From: Anaeramoeba ignava
Taxonomy: Eukaryota; Metamonada; Anaeramoebidae
Assembly: GCA_028826165.1 (NCBI GenBank)
Contig: JAPDFW010000065.1
Span: 1 to 64,000 of the forward strand
DNA: 64,000 nucleotides
Direction of reading: 5' to 3'
Shown: piece by piece, positions 34,491 through 46,500 of the stretch
How positions within the stretch are numbered: the first letter of the stretch is position 1
Layout: every line of letters begins with the position of its first letter
Program-made: the position numbers and the translations under genes
The notes under the pieces: model-generated
Database searches by the model: none
Told to the model about the DNA's origin: nothing
The model's input: the letters and a program-made list of their open reading frames with translations, nothing else

Positions 34491-35530
34491 AAAGAAATTA
34501 ATAAAAAAGTGGAATAAAAAAGTGGAATAAAATTAATAATAAATTAATTAATAAAAAGTGAAATAAAATTAATAATAAATTAATTAATAAAAAAATGGAA
34601 TAAAATTAATAATAAATTAATTAATAAAAAAATGAAATAAAATTAATAATAAAATTATTAATAAAAATGGAATAAAATTAATAAAAATTAATTAATAAAA
34701 AGTGGAATAAAATTAATAATAAATTAATTAATAAAAATGAAATAAAATTAATAATAAATTAATTAATAAAAATGAAATAAAATTAATAATAAATTAATTA
34801 ATAAAAATGGAATAAAATTAATAATAAATTAATTAATAAAAAAAATGGAATAAAATTAATAATAAATTAATTAATAAAAATGAAATAAAATTAATAATAA
34901 ATTAATTAATAAAAATGAAATAAAATTAATAATAAAATTAATTAATAAAAATGAAATAAAATTAATAATAAATTAATTAATAAAAAATGAAATAAAATTA
35001 ATAATAAATTAATTAATAAAAATGAAATAAAATTAATAATAAATTAATAAAAATGGAATAAAATTAATAATAAATTAATAAAAAGTGAAATAAAATTAAT
35101 AATAAAATTAATTAATAAAAAGTGAAATAAAATTAATAATAAATTAATTAATAAAAATGAAATAAAATTAATAATAAATTAATTAATAAAAATGAAATAA
35201 AATTAATAATAAATTAATTAATAAAAATGGAATAAAATTAATAATAAATTAATTAATAAAAATGAAATAAAATTAATAATAAATTAATTAATAAAAAATG
35301 AAATAAAATTAATAATAAATTAATTAATAAAAAAATGAAATAAAATTAATAATAAATTAATTAATAAAAAATGAAATAAAATTAATAATAAATTAATTAA
35401 TAAAAAAATGGAATAAAATTAATAATAAATTAATTAATAAAAAAATGGAATAAAATTAATAATAAATTAATTAATAAAAAAGTGGAATAAAATTAATAAA
35501 AAATGGAAATAAAATTAATAATAAATTAAT
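34491..35530. repeat. ~33–40-bp minisatellite between the two tRNA-Leu copies
   Basis: About 28 copies of AATGAAATAAAATTAATAAT followed by AAATTAATTAATAAA, with small length variation (A-run length, G/A at the GGAATAAAA site). No coding potential. Confidence 0.85.
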
Positions 35531-35558
35531 TAATTAAAAAAAATAAAAAAAAAATATA

Positions 35559-35642
35559 TGACAGCAGTGGGATTTGAACCCACGCGGACTACTGTCCAAT
35601 AGAACTTGAGTCTATCGCCTTAGACCACTCGGCCATACTGTC
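35559..35642 (-). tRNA. tRNA-Leu (anticodon CAA), copy 2
   Basis: Identical in all 84 nt to copy 1 at 34223–34306, with the same acceptor stem, CAA anticodon, A and B boxes and long variable arm. Confidence 0.95.
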
Positions 35643-35971
35643 TTTTAATTTTTAATTTTAATTATTTTTAATTAAATTATTTTTCATTTTTTAAATTTTA
35701 ATTTTATATCTTTTTATAATAAATTTTTAAAATTTTTTATTTATTTTTTTTTAATTAAATTTTTTTGGTTTTTAAATCTATTTATTTTCTTCAATTTATA
35801 AAGAAAAAAAGAAAAAGAAAAGGTAAAGAAAAGAAAAGGTAAAGAAAAGGTAAAGTAAAGGTAAAGTAAAAAGATCAAATAAAAAGTGGAACGAGAAGAA
35901 GAAAAATTTTTTTTTTTCTTTTTCTTTTTCTTGCTTTGTTTTGTTTTGCTTTGCTTTGTTTTGCTTTGTTT
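35643..35971. repeat. Duplicated tRNA 5' flank, then MAK16 3' spacer
   Basis: 35643–35826 duplicates 34307–34490. 35827–35971 is a purine/pyrimidine-biased stretch (AAAGGTAAAG repeats, then TTTGCTTTGTT repeats) with no reliable open frame. Confidence 0.6.
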
Positions 35972-37221
35972 TTACCAATCAAGAGAATTTTGAGTTTGTT
36001 CTTGTTGTTCTTTTTCTTGTTCAGTTTCTTGTTCATATTCAATTTCAATTTCAGCTTTTTTTTCTTGTTTTTTCAAATCTTCAACTTCCCCTAAAAAAAA
36101 AAGGAAAGAAATAAATTGAATTTGAAATAAATTGAATTTGAAATAAATTGAATTTGAAATGAATTAAATTTGAAATAAACTTACATTTAAGATGTTGTGT
36201 TTGTTCTTCTTCATCAACAACAAATTCTGTTTCTGGTTCATTTTCAAGCTAAAAAGAAATTAAAATTTAAAATTGAATTTATTTTCTTTTGAAAATTTTT
36301 TAAATCAAAAAGGAAATGAACCTTTTCAATTGTTTTATCAAAAGTTTTTTGATCAAAATTAAGATAACCAGAATATAAACCTGATCTGAAACGTTCTAAT
36401 AATTCTTTTTCAATTGAATTTGAAATTTTAGCAGCAGTTAAAGCTTTTTTTTCATTTTTAGCTTCTCTTTTTTCAATTTTTTTGTTTATATGAACTAATT
36501 GAAATTCTGGAGGCTAAATTTTATTTCATTTTTAATTTTCATTTTTAAATTCATTTTTAAATTTCATTTTTAAATTCATTTTTAAATTCATTTTTAAATT
36601 TTAAATAAAAATTTGTACTTTTTCTCGTATTTTTCTCATCCTCATTAAATATTGACGAATTCTTGTAAATCGTTGTTTACATTTATGTCTATAAAATCTA
36701 GGCCAAAATTCAAGTTGTTGATCAATAAGTTCAATTGCTTTTGAATATTTTCCAGGTAATTTAATTAATTCCCATAATCTATTTGGAGTATGAGCTCTCT
36801 CAATAGTTTTAATACAAAGATAAGTTTTGCCTAATTTTAATTTTGATTTTATTTCAAATATTAATTTTAATTTTTGATTTTAATTTTAATTTTAATTTTA
36901 ATTTTAATTTTAATTTAAATTTTAATTCAAATTTTAATTTTGATTTTAATTTTAATTTTAATTTTAATTTTAAAAATTACCTTTAATTTCTCGAATTGTA
37001 GCATATCTTGAATTTGCAAGTGGACATAAATGTCTTCTACAAAGTCCTGTTAAATTGTATTTATTACGACAAAATACTTCTTTATCTAATTTTGCTCGAT
37101 ATGAACAAAGAGAATAATTAATACATCCCCAAATAAGCTAAAAAAAAAACGGAAAATTATTTCAATTTAAATTTTTAAATAAAATTTCATTTAATTTGAA
37201 TTTTACTTCATCGTGTTGCAT
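35972..37221 (-). CDS. MAK16: MAK16 ribosome-biogenesis protein (6 exons)
   Basis: Exons 37207–37221, 36981–37137, 36619–36830, 36322–36513, 36185–36248 and 35972–36090 join in frame to 252 residues. The product tracks Mak16: [18 protein letters not shown], then [20 protein letters not shown] (zinc-ribbon-like Cys set), [32 protein letters not shown], and [18 protein letters not shown]. It acts in the nucleolus in pre-60S subunit maturation with RPF1. The C-terminus is an acidic Glu/Gln helix, as in the family. Exon 1 is only 15 nt (MQHDE). Strong identification. Confidence 0.93.
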
Positions 37222-37342
37222 TTTATTTTAAAAATGAAAAATGAAAAATGAAAAATGAAAAATGAAAAATGAAAAATGAAAAATGAAAAATGAAAAAAAT
37301 TTAATTTTCATTTTTTTTCTTTTTTAAATATCAAAAAAAAAA
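37222..37342. promoter_or_regulatory. Divergent promoter region, MAK16 / glucokinase
   Basis: Eight or more AAAAATG repeats (CATTTTT toward MAK16) occupy 37232–37296, and TCATTTTTTTTC at 37308–37319 faces glucokinase. Box polarity changes between the two genes within 121 bp. Confidence 0.5.
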
Positions 37343-38965
37343 ATGAATCTTTTTTCAAAAGAAGAAATTGAAAATACATTATTAAAACTTGATGAATGGA
37401 AAAAACAAAATAAAAGTATAATTATTGTTGCTGATATTGGTGGTACAAATACAAGAATTTGCTTTACTTTTTTAGAATCAAAAATAGGTGATTTTTTGAT
37501 AATGCCTTATAAAAAAATTAATTCATCAAGAAAAGTTGTTGAAGTAAATATTAAAATATAAACCAAAATTAAAATAAAAATGAAAATATAAATCAAAAAT
37601 AAAATTAAAATTAAAATGAAAATCAAAATCAAAATCAAAATATAAATCAAAAATATAAATCAAAATCAAAATCAAAATCAAAATCAAAATCAAAATAAAA
37701 ATCAAAATTAAAATAAAAATAAAAATAAAAATCAAAATCAAAATCAAAATCAAAATCAAAATCAAAATCAAAATGAAAATCAAAATCAAAATCAAAATCA
37801 AAATCAAAATCAAAATCAAAATCAAAATCAAAATCAAAATCAAAATCAAAATCAAAATCAAAATCAAAATCAAAATCAAAATTAAAATCAAAATCAAAAT
37901 CAAAATTAAAATCAAAATCAAAATCAAAATAAAAATCAAAATAAAAATCAAAATCAAAATCAAAATATAAATTAAAATCCAAAAACTCAAAAACAGTTAT
38001 TTCAACAACTTTCTGAATCAATTCAAAACAAATTTAAAATTCATGCTGGAGTAATTGCAACTGGTGGAAGAGTTTTAGAAAATGGAACAATAGGATATGT
38101 TACAAACTTTCCTCTTCCAGAAGAAAATCAAAAAATGATACTCAAAGAACTTCCATCAAATTTATTTCCTGAAAAAAATTCAATCTTTATTAATGATTTA
38201 GAAGGATGTTGTTTTGGATTATTATTCTTAAATCAAAACAAACATTTGAATCAATTTTATCAACCTTTATGGAAAGGAAAAGAAATTATTTTGGAAGATA
38301 ATTCAGAAATTGTTTTCAATAAATCCAATATCCTTGTTTTAGGAATGGGAACAGGATTTGGAGTTGGTTTGATGTTATATTCAGGTTATGATTCAAAATA
38401 TTATGTGATTCCAACAGAATTTGGTCATTCAATCATCAATCTCAAAAATATCGAAACTGATAAAAATCAATTTGAATTAATCAATTATATTAGTAATCAA
38501 AAATATCAAGGAAAACACTCAATAGAATATGGAGATATTTGTAGTGGACCTGGATTAGTTATGTGTTATAATTATCTTGTTCAGAAAATGGGATTGAAAT
38601 TAGAACCAATTGATGCAGCAACAATCTCAAAAAAATCAATGATTGATGAACCAAAAGATGAATATTCTGAAGTTTGTAAACAAGCTCAAACTATTCATTA
38701 TAATTTTCTTTTCAGGTTGGCTTCAAATTTGTGTGTCTCTTTACAATGCAAAACTATTTTTCTTGTTCTTGATAATCAAGTTAAAAATGATAAATTTGTT
38801 ACTTCAAAAATTCAAGAATTTCATCATAATTTTCTTGATCATCCAAAAAATAATTGGTTAATTGATGTGAATTGTTTTAGACAAATTTCTGCAGATGAAA
38901 ACCTTAATATTACTTTTATGGGTTGTTTACATTTTTCTCAACAATTTTTCTCAAAACAAAATTAA
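37343..38965 (+). CDS. glk: Bacterial-type glucokinase (2 exons)
   Basis: Exons 37343–37543 and 37997–38965 join in frame to 389 residues. The ATP phosphate-binding motif VADIGGTNTRICF is near residue 30. Sugar-binding and catalytic parts follow: GVIATGGRVLENG, VTNFPLPEE, INDLEGCCFGL (catalytic ND), LVLGMGTGFGVGL and PTEFGHSIINL. This is the Glk (PF02685) type rather than the larger animal hexokinase. It should phosphorylate glucose at the first step of glycolysis. The intron (37544–37996) is a CAAAAT array. An intron and neighbours of the same composition rule out bacterial contamination. Confidence 0.9.
37544..37996 (+). repeat. Glucokinase intron: (CAAAAT)n array
   Basis: 453 bp of CAAAAT with a few CAAAATATAAAT and AAAATTAAAAT variants. 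The same hexamer encodes Asn-Gln tracts in several exons of this window, but here it is removed by a GTAAAT donor and ACAG acceptor. Confidence 0.85.
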
Positions 38966-39333
38966 AATTAAAATTAAAATTGAAATTAAAATTAAAATCA
39001 AAATCAAAATTAAAATCAAAATCAAAATCAAAATTAAAATCAAAATCAAATTTAAAATTAAAAATAAAAATGAAAATCAAAAATAAAATTAAAATTAAAA
39101 TCAAAATCAAAATCAAAAACAAAATATAAATTGAAATCAAAAATAAAATTGAAATTAAAATCAAAATTAAAAATGAAAATTGAAATTAAAAATAAAATGA
39201 AAATCAAAATTAAAATCAAAATATAAAATTGAAATTAAAATCAAAATAAAAAATTAAAAATAAAAATGAAAATAAAAATTTAAAATAAAAAATTTAATTT
39301 TCATTTTTTTCATTTTTTTCCTTTTTTATTTTA
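38966..39333. repeat. Spacer with AAAATTA/CAAAAT repeats and LSM1 boxes
   Basis: 38966–39290 is a degenerate AAAATTA/CAAAAT array. TCATTTTTTTCATTTTTTTCC at 39301–39321 precedes the LSM1 ATG (given as TCATTTTTTTC and ATTTTTTTCC). Confidence 0.6.
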
Positions 39334-39738
39334 ATGCAAAATATTGATTTCAATTTATTAGAATCATTAGCAAATTTTATTGGAAAAGAAGTATTAGTTT
39401 ATTGTGGACAACAAATATATGAAGGAACATTAGTTAGTTTTGATCAATATTTAGGAGTAATTTTAAAAAATTCTATTCAAAGGACTTTTTTCCGTAATTT
39501 TTATTCAGAAGAAGATTATGGAAATGATTTATGTATTATTTCTGGAAGAGATATTCAAATTATTTCTTTATTTGAAAAATTAAAAGTTGATGAAATGTTA
39601 AAAAATTTTGAAAAATTACAGACTTTTGATTTAGTTAAAAAACGTAAAGAAATTATTCAAGAAGAACCTAAAAAACAACCAGATGATAAAATATTTCGCG
39701 AATTATTTGGTAATTTTGGATTGGATTTTGAAAATTAA
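39334..39738 (+). CDS. LSM1: LSM1-like Sm-fold protein
   Basis: Single exon, 134 residues. The Sm1 motif (LANFIGKEVLVYCGQQIYEG, SFDQYLGVIL) and Sm2 motif (DLCIISGRDIQIISLFEKL) are clear. The post-Sm C-terminal helix (KVDEMLKNFEKLQTFDLVKKR) is the LSM1 feature that separates it from LSM2–8. LSM1 caps the cytoplasmic LSM1–7 ring that binds oligo(U)/oligo(A) 3' ends and promotes decapping. Gene-level identity is good; another LSM paralogue remains possible. Confidence 0.8.
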   Translation: MQNIDFNLLESLANFIGKEVLVYCGQQIYEGTLVSFDQYLGVILKNSIQRTFFRNFYSEEDYGNDLCIISGRDIQIISLFEKLKVDEMLKNFEKLQTFDLVKKRKEIIQEEPKKQPDDKIFRELFGNFGLDFEN

Positions 39739-39871
39739 AGAAGAATAAAAAGAAAAATTTTTTTGTTTTTTTTTTTTAATAAAAATTAATAAAAATTAAT
39801 AAAAATTTTTTAATCAAAAAAAAAAAATCAAATTTCATTTTTTTCTTTTCTTTTCTTTCAATTTTTTTCAA

Positions 39872-42800
39872 ATGGAAATTTATTTAAGTGAAGTTGTTGA
39901 AGATAGTCCTTTTTTTCAATCAAAAATGAGATCTTTTGAAAACCAAACAAAAGAATTAAAAGTTTATTTAACAAAATTAATTCGATTATCAACTCAATTT
40001 GCAAAAGCTGCGAAATGTATTTTTTATTTTTTTAACATGACAGCTTTACATTTTCACGATAAATTTAAATTAAATTAATTTATTTTGAAATTAAAATTCA
40101 AATTCATTTTGAAATTAAAATTAAAATTCATTTTAAAATTCATTTTGAAATTAAAATTAAAATTCGAATTCATTTTGAAATTCATTTTAAAATTGAAATT
40201 AAAATTGAAATTCATTTTGAAATCAAAATCAAAATCAAAATTAAAATTAAAATTGAAATTCATTTTGAAATTCATTTTGAAATTAAAATTAAAATTAAAT
40301 TTAAAATTGAAATTCATTTTGAAATTAAAATTAAAATTAAAATTAATTTTGAAATTAAAATTAAAATTAAAATTAAAATTCATTTTGAAATTTAAAATTG
40401 ATTTATAAAATTCATTTTAAAATTAAGCCATGTCTGATATTGGTAAACAATTTGCTCGCGAATTAGCTTCATATAAAGATAAAAGTTTTTCACAATCTGG
40501 AGATGAACAAGTTAGTAAGTTTAATTTTTATTAAGGAATAATAAATTCAAATAATAATATTATTATTTCAAAAATTAAATAAAAAAATAATAGGACAACA
40601 ATTATCATCATTTGCAAATATAATTTATACAATGAATGAAGCTTTAGAACTTCATGTAAAAAAAAAACAAATTTATATTCTATTAAATATTAAATATTAA
40701 ATATTAAATATTAAATATAAATGAAATTATAGTATTCTCAATTCGAAAATGCTTTTGCTGAACCAATGCAAGAATTTATTAATACAGATCTTAATGAAGC
40801 AAAAAATATTCGAAAAAAACTTGATAAAGCAATGTCAGAAAGAGATTCTAATTTATCAAAATATTTATCATTCTCAACCAAAAAAGATCCCAAAAAAAAT
40901 GAAGAAATTAAAAATGATTATCAAGAATCTCAAGAAAGATATACATTAACTAACTATGATCTTGTTTCAATATTTCGCGGAATTCAAGAAAAACAAAAAT
41001 TTGAATTTGTTGAAAGAATATGTGCTTTAATGTATCTTCAGTTCACATTCTTTCATCAAGGATACGATTCTTTAATCTCTAAGAAAACTATTCTTGATAA
41101 CTTCACTACAAATTTAGAAACTTCAAAACAAAAATATGAGAGTTTCCTTCGAAAACAAGATCGAAAAAGAGAAAAATTAAAACAAGTACACATTGCTTTC
41201 CAAATATTTTAAAAAAAAAAACATTTTAAATTAAATTATAAATTTAAATTCAAAATTAGATTCTTAAGGAAAAAGAAGCTATTAAAGAAAAAGATAAATC
41301 AAAATTAGAAAAAAGAGGATATTTATTAAAGAAAACATCTTCTAAAGTTAAAGCTTGGAAAAGAAGATTTTTTGTTATAAAAAATCATAAATTTTATTAT
41401 TATCGAAGTTGGAAGGTGAAAAATCAACAATAATATTAAATATAAAATGAATTATGAATGTTTTTTTTTGATATTGATTTGATAAAACTAAATTATTATA
41501 GGATTTGACAAGAGTAGGTGAACTTGATTTATTATATTGCACAATTAAAATTAGTAATGATAGAAATCGAAGGTAGAAATTTATTTTATGAAACAAAAAC
41601 AAAATTCTTTCTTTGTTTGATTTTTTGATTTTCAAAAAAAAAAAACAAAACAAAACTTTCACAGAAATTGCTTTGAAATAATTTCAACAACAAAAACTTA
41701 TATTCTTCAAGCAGAAACAGAAGAAGAAACAAGAAGTTGGATTGAGGTTGTAAACAACAACATTTCAGCTTTATTAACAGGACAAATAAGCGAAAAAGAG
41801 AGAGACAGTCTCGAAACAAGTGAAACACTGGAAAGATTGTTGAAAATACCCGGAAATAAAAAATGTGCAGATTGTGGTGCTGAAGACCCTGATTGGGCAT
41901 CAATCAACATGGGAACATTGATTTGTATTGATTGTAGTGGTATTCATAGAGGACTCGGCACAGCTTATTCAAAAGTACGCTCAACTACTTTAGATAAATG
42001 GGATCCCTTTGTTTTATTAACTATGGAAAAATTGGGCAATGAAAAAGTTAATTCTTTGTTGGAGAAAATGCTCAACAAAAACAACAAAAAACCGAACCCA
42101 AATGATGATCAAAATATCAAAAGAAATTATATTGTTAGAAAATATAAAAATAAGGAATTTGTTCATTTCGATTTAAATCAAGAAAACTCGCAGTTATCAA
42201 TTGAAGATATTCATCTTAAATGCTATCAAGCTGTTCAGAAAAAAAGCTTTAATGATGTTTTTCAAGCAATTTGTCAAGGTGCGGATGTTTTATGGAAAAA
42301 TCCCAAAGATAATAATAACACACCAATTCATGCTGTAATTCAAGTTGAAGATTTAGAAATATTGGAACTTCTTTTGCTTAATTCTTCAGGAAACATTAAT
42401 ATTTTCAATTCTTTGTTATTTACTCCAATTCATTTTGCAATTTTAAAAAATTCTGTTCCATCTTTTAAAAGATTGATTGCTTATGGTGGAGAAATTGAAC
42501 CAAAAATACCAGATACTTCAGATGATGTTTATCTCTCTCCATTAGAGCTTGCAACAAAACTCAATAGTTCTGAATTTATTGAATTAATAAATCAAGATCC
42601 AAATATCATTATAAATCAGAATACAAATACAAATACAAATACAAATTTTACAGATTTTGATGAAAATATAAATCAAAATTTGAATGAAAATTTAAATGAA
42701 AATATTGGCAAAGAAAAAGAACAATCAAATATAAGTATAAGTATAAATTTATATTCAGATATGAATTCAGATCTAAGTATGATTTCGAGTATAAGTTCAA

Positions 42801-43322
42801 ATTTAAATCTAAATCAAAATCAAAATGAAAATCAAAATGAAAATCAAAATGAAAATGAAAAAGAAAATGAAAATCAAAATGAAAAAGAAAAAGAAAATGA
42901 AAATGAAAATGAAAATGAAAAAGAAAATCAAAATCAAAATCAAAAAAAAAATCAAAATGAAAATCAAAATCAAAATCAAAATGAAATTCAAAAAGAAAAT
43001 CAAAAATCAAAATCAAAATCAAAATCAAAATCAAAATCAAAATCAAAATCAAAATGAAAATGAAAATGAAAAAGAAAAAGAAAATCAAAATGAAAATGGA
43101 ATTCAAAATGGAATTCAAAATGAAATTCCAAAAATTCAATTAAACCAAGGAAACAGTAAGAAATCTCATAAAATTAAAAAAGATAGATTTTGTAAATCTA
43201 TTTCTCATAAACCAATTAAAAAATTTCATTCTGAAATAATAAAAATAAAAAAAACAGAAAAAAAAAGAAGAAATACACTTAATAGAGCTTTACCAAAACC
43301 TCCTTTACCAAAAAACAAATAA
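39872..43322 (+). CDS. BAR–PH–ArfGAP–ankyrin protein (ACAP-like), frame-shifted near 3' end
   Basis: Exons 39872–40016, 40428–40514, 40594–40655, 40733–41185, 41260–41415, 41502–41572 and 41665–43322. Domain order: helical BAR region (SFENQTKELKVYLTKLIRL onward), PH (KRGYLLKKTSSKVKAWKRRF), ArfGAP zinc finger CADC-x16-CIDC with the catalytic arginine in GIHRGLG, then ankyrin repeats (TPIHAVIQVEDLEILELLLL). It should stimulate GTP hydrolysis by Arf on curved endosomal membranes. A five-A run at 43002–43006 in a CAAAAT tract shifts the frame. The short basic C-terminus (KSISHKPIKKFH ... ALPKPPLPKNK) is readable only after a one-base correction; without it the protein ends at 43057. Confidence 0.85.
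40017..40427 (+). repeat. ArfGAP intron 1: AAATTAAAATTCATTTTG repeat
   Basis: 411 bp of AAATTA and TTCATTTTG units; the only GT in it is the donor at 40017, and the acceptor is AATTAAG. Confidence 0.7.
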
Positions 43323-43509
43323 TTTCTTTCTGTTTTAATCTTTTTAATCTTTATTCTTTTTTTATTGGAATTTAAAAAGAAGATTTTTTCGAATTTGTTC
43401 CATTTAAATAATCAAAAGAAAATAAATAAATTTTTTTATACTTTTTTATACTTTTTTCTTCTAAAATAAAAACTAATCAAAAAATAAAAATTTTAATAAA
43501 TTTAGTTAA
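43323..43509. other. Convergent spacer, ArfGAP / DENN–PH
   Basis: 187 bp of A/T-rich sequence (TTTTTATACTTTTTTATAC repeat near 43435) between two 3' ends; nothing else seen. Confidence 0.4.
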
Positions 43510-46500
43510 TTAATCCAATTTCTTTTCTTTTGATTTTTCATAATAATTATGATCGTAAACATTTATAATTAATTCTTTAATAAAAATATTTTTTTCAATT
43601 AATTGATCAATAAAACTTTTTGGATCTTCAGAAAAATTCATAACTAATTTTTCAATAAGAACATTTTTAGGAAGATCTTTAAGATTTTGATTAAAAATTT
43701 TTCTTTTTGTTATTTTTGGTTTTTGAATATTTTGTTGAGTTTCTAAATTAACTTTTTCTGTTTTTTTTGTTAATTTTTTTGGTTGAGGAAAATGTATTTT
43801 ATGAATATTTTCTTTATCTATTTTGGTTTTTGGTTTTCTTAATGGTTTTGTTTTTTGTTTTTGTGGAAATTTTGAAAAATTTCTTTTCACATTTTCATTT
43901 TGATTTCTTTTTTCAAATTTGTTTATAATTTGCATTATATTTTGATTTTTTTTGATATTTTGATTTCGATTTTTTTTGAGATTTTGATTTTGATTTTGAT
44001 TTTGATTTTGATTTTGATTTTGATTTTGATTTTGAATTTGATTTAAATTTTCATTTTGATTTTGATTTTGATTTTGATTTTGATTTTGATTTTGATTTTG
44101 ATTTTGATTTTGATTTAAATTTTCATTTTGATTTTGATTTTGATTTTGATTTTGATTTTGATTTTGATTTTGATTTTTATATTTTGATTTATATTTTGAT
44201 TTTGATTTTGATTTTGATTTTGATTTTGATTTTGATTTTGATTTTGATTTTGATTTTGATTTTGATTTTCATTTAAATTTTGATTTTCATTTTGATTTTC
44301 ATTTTGATTTAAATTTTGATTTTTATTTAAATTTTCATTTTGATTTTGATTTTCTTTTTGATTTAAATTTTCATTTTGATTTAAATTTTGATTTTGATTT
44401 AAATTTTCATTTTGATTTTGATTTTGATTTTGATTTTGATTTTCATTTTGATTTTGATTTTGATTTTGATTTTGATTTTGATTTTGATTTTGATTTTGAT
44501 TTTGATTTTCATTTAAATTTTGATTTTGATTTTGATTTAAATTTAAATTTTGATTTTCATTTTGATTTTGATTTTCATTTAAATTTAAATTTTCATTTTG
44601 ATTTTCATCAGATTCTGTTTCTGATTCTGTATCAATTTCTTCAGCTAAATTTTGAAATCCAGACAAACTTTGTCTTTTATTTCTTCTAAAAGATCCAAGA
44701 TTAATTATTGTTGATTTTTTAAGTAAAATAGTACTTGAAAGTTTTTTCAATTTTGTTTGAGTTTCTTTTTTCAAAATTGCTTGAGGAAGAAATTTTTCCA
44801 ATGAAGTAATTGGGGAAAAATTTTGTAATTTTTTAATTTCATTTTCAGAAAAACAAGCAGTTTTTAAAATCAAAACCCAACTTTTTAATTCCTTTTGATT
44901 TGGAGCAGAAATATTATATTCTCTTTCTGGTATTATAATTTGAAATAAAAAAGGTTTTAAATTTATTTTGGGGATTTTGATTCTTGTAATTCCTGGAATA
45001 AGTGGAATTGATCCCTTTAATTTTCTTTTGATTTGATTTTTATTTTGATTTTCTTCTTGATTTTCTTCTTGATTTTGATTTTGATTTTCTTCTTGATTTT
45101 GAACATAATAATTCAACTTTGATCTTTCAATACAAAAAAATCTTCTTTTCCAATTCTTTCTTACTTTTCCTTGTTTGAATAAAAATCCTTTTTTTTCTTT
45201 TCGAATTAATTGACTATATTTTAAGCTTCTTTTTTTTAAAGCTTGTGAAAGAGAAATATGAAAATAATCAATATTTGAACCCATTTTTTCAATTCTGTTT
45301 TCAATAAAAACAAAAAATATTTGGGTTCTTGTGAACATTTGAAGAAAGAGCTAAAAATATTGGATAATAAATAATAAATAATAAAATCAATTTAATTGAT
45401 TTGAAGTTATTCTTCTTTTTGTTGTTTTTTCATTTTTACTTTGCAATCTTCATTTGATCCTAAAATAAAAGCATCTTCATTGATTTCAAAAGTATTTGAT
45501 TCAGAAGAATAACTTAAAAAATATGGATAATCTTTAAATAAAGATACAAAAGCAGAAAGGAATCCTTCACGAACTTTTTCAGAATTAATTTTATTTTGAT
45601 TTTTCTGACTTGGATCAATTATCTTTTCTTCTATTTAATATTATAAATAATATAAATATTATAAATATTATAAATATTATAAATAATATAAATATCATAA
45701 ATATTATAAATAATATAAATATCAAATATTATAAATAATATAAATATTATAAATATTATAAATAATATAAATAATATAAATAATATAAATATCATAAATA
45801 ATATAAATATTATAAATAATATAAATATCAAATATTTAATATTTTTACCTTGATTCTTTTTCATTTTGGAAATATCAATTTTTTCTAATAATTCATGATT
45901 CATTGTTCTTTCCATTGCGATTGTCATAGTTCTAGATCTTTCATGACTTTTTCGATTAGTATTTTGAATTGTTTTACGATGCTCAAATCGTTGAAAATAA
46001 ACAGGAAGAACTTGTTCTTTTTCATCAACAGATTCTTCACTATCTGAAGATGAAAAAGATGTTGATTCATATTCAATTATTTTTGGATTGTTTGATTTTG
46101 TTTGAGTTGTATTTCCTCTAACTCGTGGTTTTCGATCTTTAACAAATATATTTCCATATTTGGTAATTGTTTTAATTAAACGATTACAAATCCTTTGAGG
46201 AAGTGGTGTGTAATTTACAGAAACAGTGATTAAATTAATATCAAGATACACAATATTTATCTAAAATTAAATAAAATATTAATAATTTAAATAAAATATT
46301 TATAAATTAATTAAAATATTTATAATTTAAATAAAATATTTATAAATTAAATTAAATTCAAATAAATTTAGATTAAATATTTATAATTTAAATAAAATAT
46401 TTATAAATTTAAATAAAATATTTATAAATTAAATAAAGTATTTATAAATTTAATAAAATATTTATAAATTTAAATCAAATATTTATAATTTAATTAAAAT

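Noticed and set aside
34491-35530. CRISPR-like array
   Set aside because: Repeats are contiguous, without unique spacers, in a eukaryotic A/T minisatellite.
37526-38021. Overlapping Ile-Leu, Asp-Phe and Lys-Ile open frames on both strands
   Set aside because: All three come from the CAAAAT array in the glucokinase intron.
37343-38965. Glucokinase as bacterial contamination
   Set aside because: It has a spliceosomal-type intron and the same base composition and upstream box as its neighbours.
40017-40043. 27-nt intron in the ArfGAP gene (GT at 40017, ACAG near 40043)
   Set aside because: Too short, and it leaves no further donor before a stop; the acceptor at 40427 gives a good BAR continuation.
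43510-45338. Independent PH-domain gene
   Set aside because: Splicing at 45439/45351 joins it in phase to dDENN and completes that domain; no upstream box is present.
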